Below are positions 62,315-64,000 of a DNA stretch of 64,000 nt, in pieces. The position numbers were made by a program, and so were the translations under genes. This stretch comes from Betaproteobacteria bacterium HGW-Betaproteobacteria-3. Lineage in GTDB: Bacteria; Pseudomonadota; Gammaproteobacteria; Burkholderiales; Burkholderiaceae_C. The DNA lies in assembly GCA_002842205.1 (NCBI GenBank), contig PHCI01000002.1, positions 248,001-312,000 of the forward strand, read 5' to 3'. Below the pieces are notes generated by a model. The model was not told the DNA's origin. It ran no database searches and worked only from the letters and a program-made list of their open reading frames with translations. How positions within the stretch are numbered: position 1 is the first letter of the stretch; each line of letters opens with the position of its first letter.

Positions 62315-63978
62315 GCGGGTTCCTTTTGGGCGGTCGGGCCTCGCGCCGTTTTTGAAAACTCAAGCGCGGCGTCCAGCGCAGCCATCAACTGGTTGACCTT
62401 GATGGGTTTGGTGATGTAGTTGAAAAACCCCGCGTCCAGCCCTTTCTGGATGTCGCGCGGCACGGCGTTGGCGCTCAAGGCGACGATGGGGATGTGCGCA
62501 GTGGTTGGGTCAGCCCGCAGAATTTTCAGGGCTTCGATGCCGCTGATGCCAGGCAAGTTGATGTCCATCAGAATGACCTCGGGTTGGTAGACACGTGCAA
62601 ACTCGATGCCCAGGCTGGCATCTGCTGCACCCAACAGCCGCATGTCGGTCCGGCGCGCAACGATCTGTTCCACCAGTTCCAGGTTGGCGGGGTTGTCTTC
62701 GATGTACAGCAAGGTATGCACGGGCGTTCCCGCGTGCGCATCCGGCGGTGGCGCGTCATGGGTGTTCGCGTCCGGTTGGGCGAGTTTGGGCGTGTCGGTC
62801 AGTTGCATGTCGACCCAGAACACGCTGCCAACGCCAGGGGTGCTTTGGACACCGATCTCGCCGCCCATCAATTTCACGAGGCGCTGCGTCACCACCAGGC
62901 CAATGCCGGTGCCTTCCTCCGAGCCCGATTCCTGCCCGAGGCGGTTGAACGGCTGAAACAATTGGGCCACTTGCACCGGGGTCAGTCCGGGGCCGGTATC
63001 TCGCACGCTGACGCGGATGAACCGGGGCGAGTTCAGGGTGCATTCCACCGTCACATGGCCGCCTGGCTGGTTGTATTTGATGGCATTGAACAGCAGGTTG
63101 ATCAGCACCTGCTTGAGCCGCGTGCGGTCTGCCTTCACAAAGCGGGGCACGCCAAGCGTGGCGAAAACCATGCCAATACCGCGTTGCTGGGCTTGGGACT
63201 CGACCATGGCGCGGCACTCAAGCAACACTTCGGTGAGCGAGACGGATTCGTTGGACAGCGTCAGCTTGCCGGATTCGATGAGTGCGAGGTCGAGGATCTC
63301 ATTGATGAGTTCCAGCAGATACCACCCCGCCTTGAGGATCTGGTCAATGCTGCGCTGCTGCGTGGGCGTGGGCGCAGGCGTGCCGGTTTCCACCAGTTGC
63401 GCAAAGCCCAGAATCGCGTTCAGGGGCGTGCGCAGTTCGTGACTCATGCTGGAGATGAAATCGGTCTTGGCGCGGTTGGCCTTTTCTGCCGCGGCAACGG
63501 CGTCGTTGAGTTGCAGCTCGACCCGCTTGCGCACGGAGTTGTCGGTGCCGATCAGCAGGTAGCCGATGAGGTCACCGTAATCGTCGCGCAACGCGGTGAT
63601 CGAGACGATGGCCGGAAAGGAGCTGCCGTCCTTGCAGATGTAGGTCAGTTCGTAGATATCTTCGATGCCGCGCGAGGCCTTGAAGGCCAGGGCCTCGAAC
63701 CCCGGCGTGATCAGGGTGTCAAGTTCCACGCTGAGCGCCAGCGCACGGGCACGGACTTCTTCCGGGTCGTGCATGTCGCTCGGGCTGGTGCGGTTGACCA
63801 CCTCGTCGGCCCGAAAGCCCAGCATGCGTTCTGCTCCCACGTTGAAGAGCTGGATGATGCCGGTTTCGTCCGTGGCGATGATCGAGAAATTGGCGCTTGT
63901 GAGAATGGCGTTTTGCAGCGCGCCCGCCTTGAGCAGCGCATTGCGAAGGCCCGCTTCCGTGGTGTCATTGCCTGTCAC
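62311..63978 (-). CDS. hybrid PAS sensor histidine kinase with receiver domain; 5' end possibly outside window
   Basis: A 555-residue soluble hybrid kinase from GTG 63978; the frame stays open to the window edge, so a longer protein is possible. It has a PAS domain (ATDETGIIQLFNVGAERMLGF), a PAC segment (ELTYICKDGSSFPAIVSI) and HisKA (FISSMSHELRTPLNAILGF). The HATPase domain has INLLFNAIKYN, DTGPGL and GTGIGLVVTQRL. The C-terminal receiver shows phospho-Asp in VILMDINLPGISG, and ALSANA. It has no transmembrane part in the visible region. Its stop overlaps the next gene's start, so kinase and regulator form a pair. Confidence 0.88.
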   Translation of the reverse strand: MTGNDTTEAGLRNALLKAGALQNAILTSANFSIIATDETGIIQLFNVGAERMLGFRADEVVNRTSPSDMHDPEEVRARALALSVELDTLITPGFEALAFKASRGIEDIYELTYICKDGSSFPAIVSITALRDDYGDLIGYLLIGTDNSVRKRVELQLNDAVAAAEKANRAKTDFISSMSHELRTPLNAILGFAQLVETGTPAPTPTQQRSIDQILKAGWYLLELINEILDLALIESGKLTLSNESVSLTEVLLECRAMVESQAQQRGIGMVFATLGVPRFVKADRTRLKQVLINLLFNAIKYNQPGGHVTVECTLNSPRFIRVSVRDTGPGLTPVQVAQLFQPFNRLGQESGSEEGTGIGLVVTQRLVKLMGGEIGVQSTPGVGSVFWVDMQLTDTPKLAQPDANTHDAPPPDAHAGTPVHTLLYIEDNPANLELVEQIVARRTDMRLLGAADASLGIEFARVYQPEVILMDINLPGISGIEALKILRADPTTAHIPIVALSANAVPRDIQKGLDAGFFNYITKPIKVNQLMAALDAALEFSKTARGPTAQKEPA

Positions 63979-64000
63979 CCTGAGGCTGGCAGGGGCGGGG

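Overview
The window looks like a chromosomal segment of a high-GC betaproteobacterium, most likely a member of the Burkholderiales near the Comamonadaceae. The grounds are the conserved blocks surE-pcm-nlpD-rpoS-rlmD, hupB/tRNA-Val/ppiD and efp-earP (EF-P with an arginine at position 32), a phasin, an operon for meta (4,5-) cleavage of protocatechuate, and several families of short dispersed repeats. No phage, complete insertion sequence or CRISPR array was seen.

Layout. 1-5.1 kb: a gamma-glutamyltransferase cut by the window edge exactly at its processing site, an SDR dehydrogenase, an iron-binding periplasmic protein with a Fur-box-like site, a patatin-like lipoprotein and a phasin. 5.3-12 kb: a tightly overlapping run of HDAC-like deacetylase, thioesterase, nitroreductase, a fused LivH-LivM permease, two ABC ATPases and nicotinate phosphoribosyltransferase. 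12-19 kb: ion antiporter, hydroxyacid dehydrogenase, RmuC, two convergent MFS transporters and a LOG-family protein. 19-20.6 kb: a lower-GC accessory patch with a lone integron-type attC-like hairpin and a TIGR02391-type gene. 20.6-30 kb: efp/earP, uvrC, pgsA, an EamA exporter, a tartrate/malate dehydrogenase, HU, tRNA-Val and ppiD. 30-31.3 kb: a HicA/HicB toxin-antitoxin pair between two 242-243 bp direct repeats that copy the end of ppiD, its terminator and the 3' tip of tRNA-His. 31.4-42.2 kb: quinone oxidoreductase, surE-pcm-nlpD-rpoS, rlmD, a large hybrid sensor kinase and a spermidine-synthase-like protein.

42-60.5 kb is a catabolic island for lignin-type methoxy-aromatics. It holds a MetE-like protein divergent from vanillate demethylase (vanA, a GntR regulator, vanB), a complete LivKHMGF-type ABC importer, a 3-hydroxyisobutyrate-dehydrogenase-like oxidoreductase, a divergent LysR regulator, and a co-directional operon: substrate-binding-like protein, ligJ, ligK, ligI, ligA, ligB, ligC and an aldo/keto reductase. 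Together these would import an aromatic acid, demethylate vanillate to protocatechuate, open the ring at 4,5 and take it through 2-pyrone-4,6-dicarboxylate and oxalomesaconate to pyruvate and oxaloacetate. A recognisable oxalomesaconate tautomerase is absent from the window. 60.5-64 kb: a Crp/Fnr-type regulator, a response regulator with a PAS output and a hybrid sensor kinase.

The least ordinary signal is the set of dispersed repeats. A roughly 45-65 bp element (core GCCCCCGTCnnAnGGT.AT.GTTTGCTAT) occurs about ten times in either orientation. Six copies lie inside open reading frames without breaking them: two in earP, one at the LivH/LivM fusion joint, and one each in livF, pcm and rlmD. 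A second palindromic element is translated inside rlmD and sits intergenically in the lig operon. A third is tandemly duplicated at the start of the second livG and appears to carry its own start signals.
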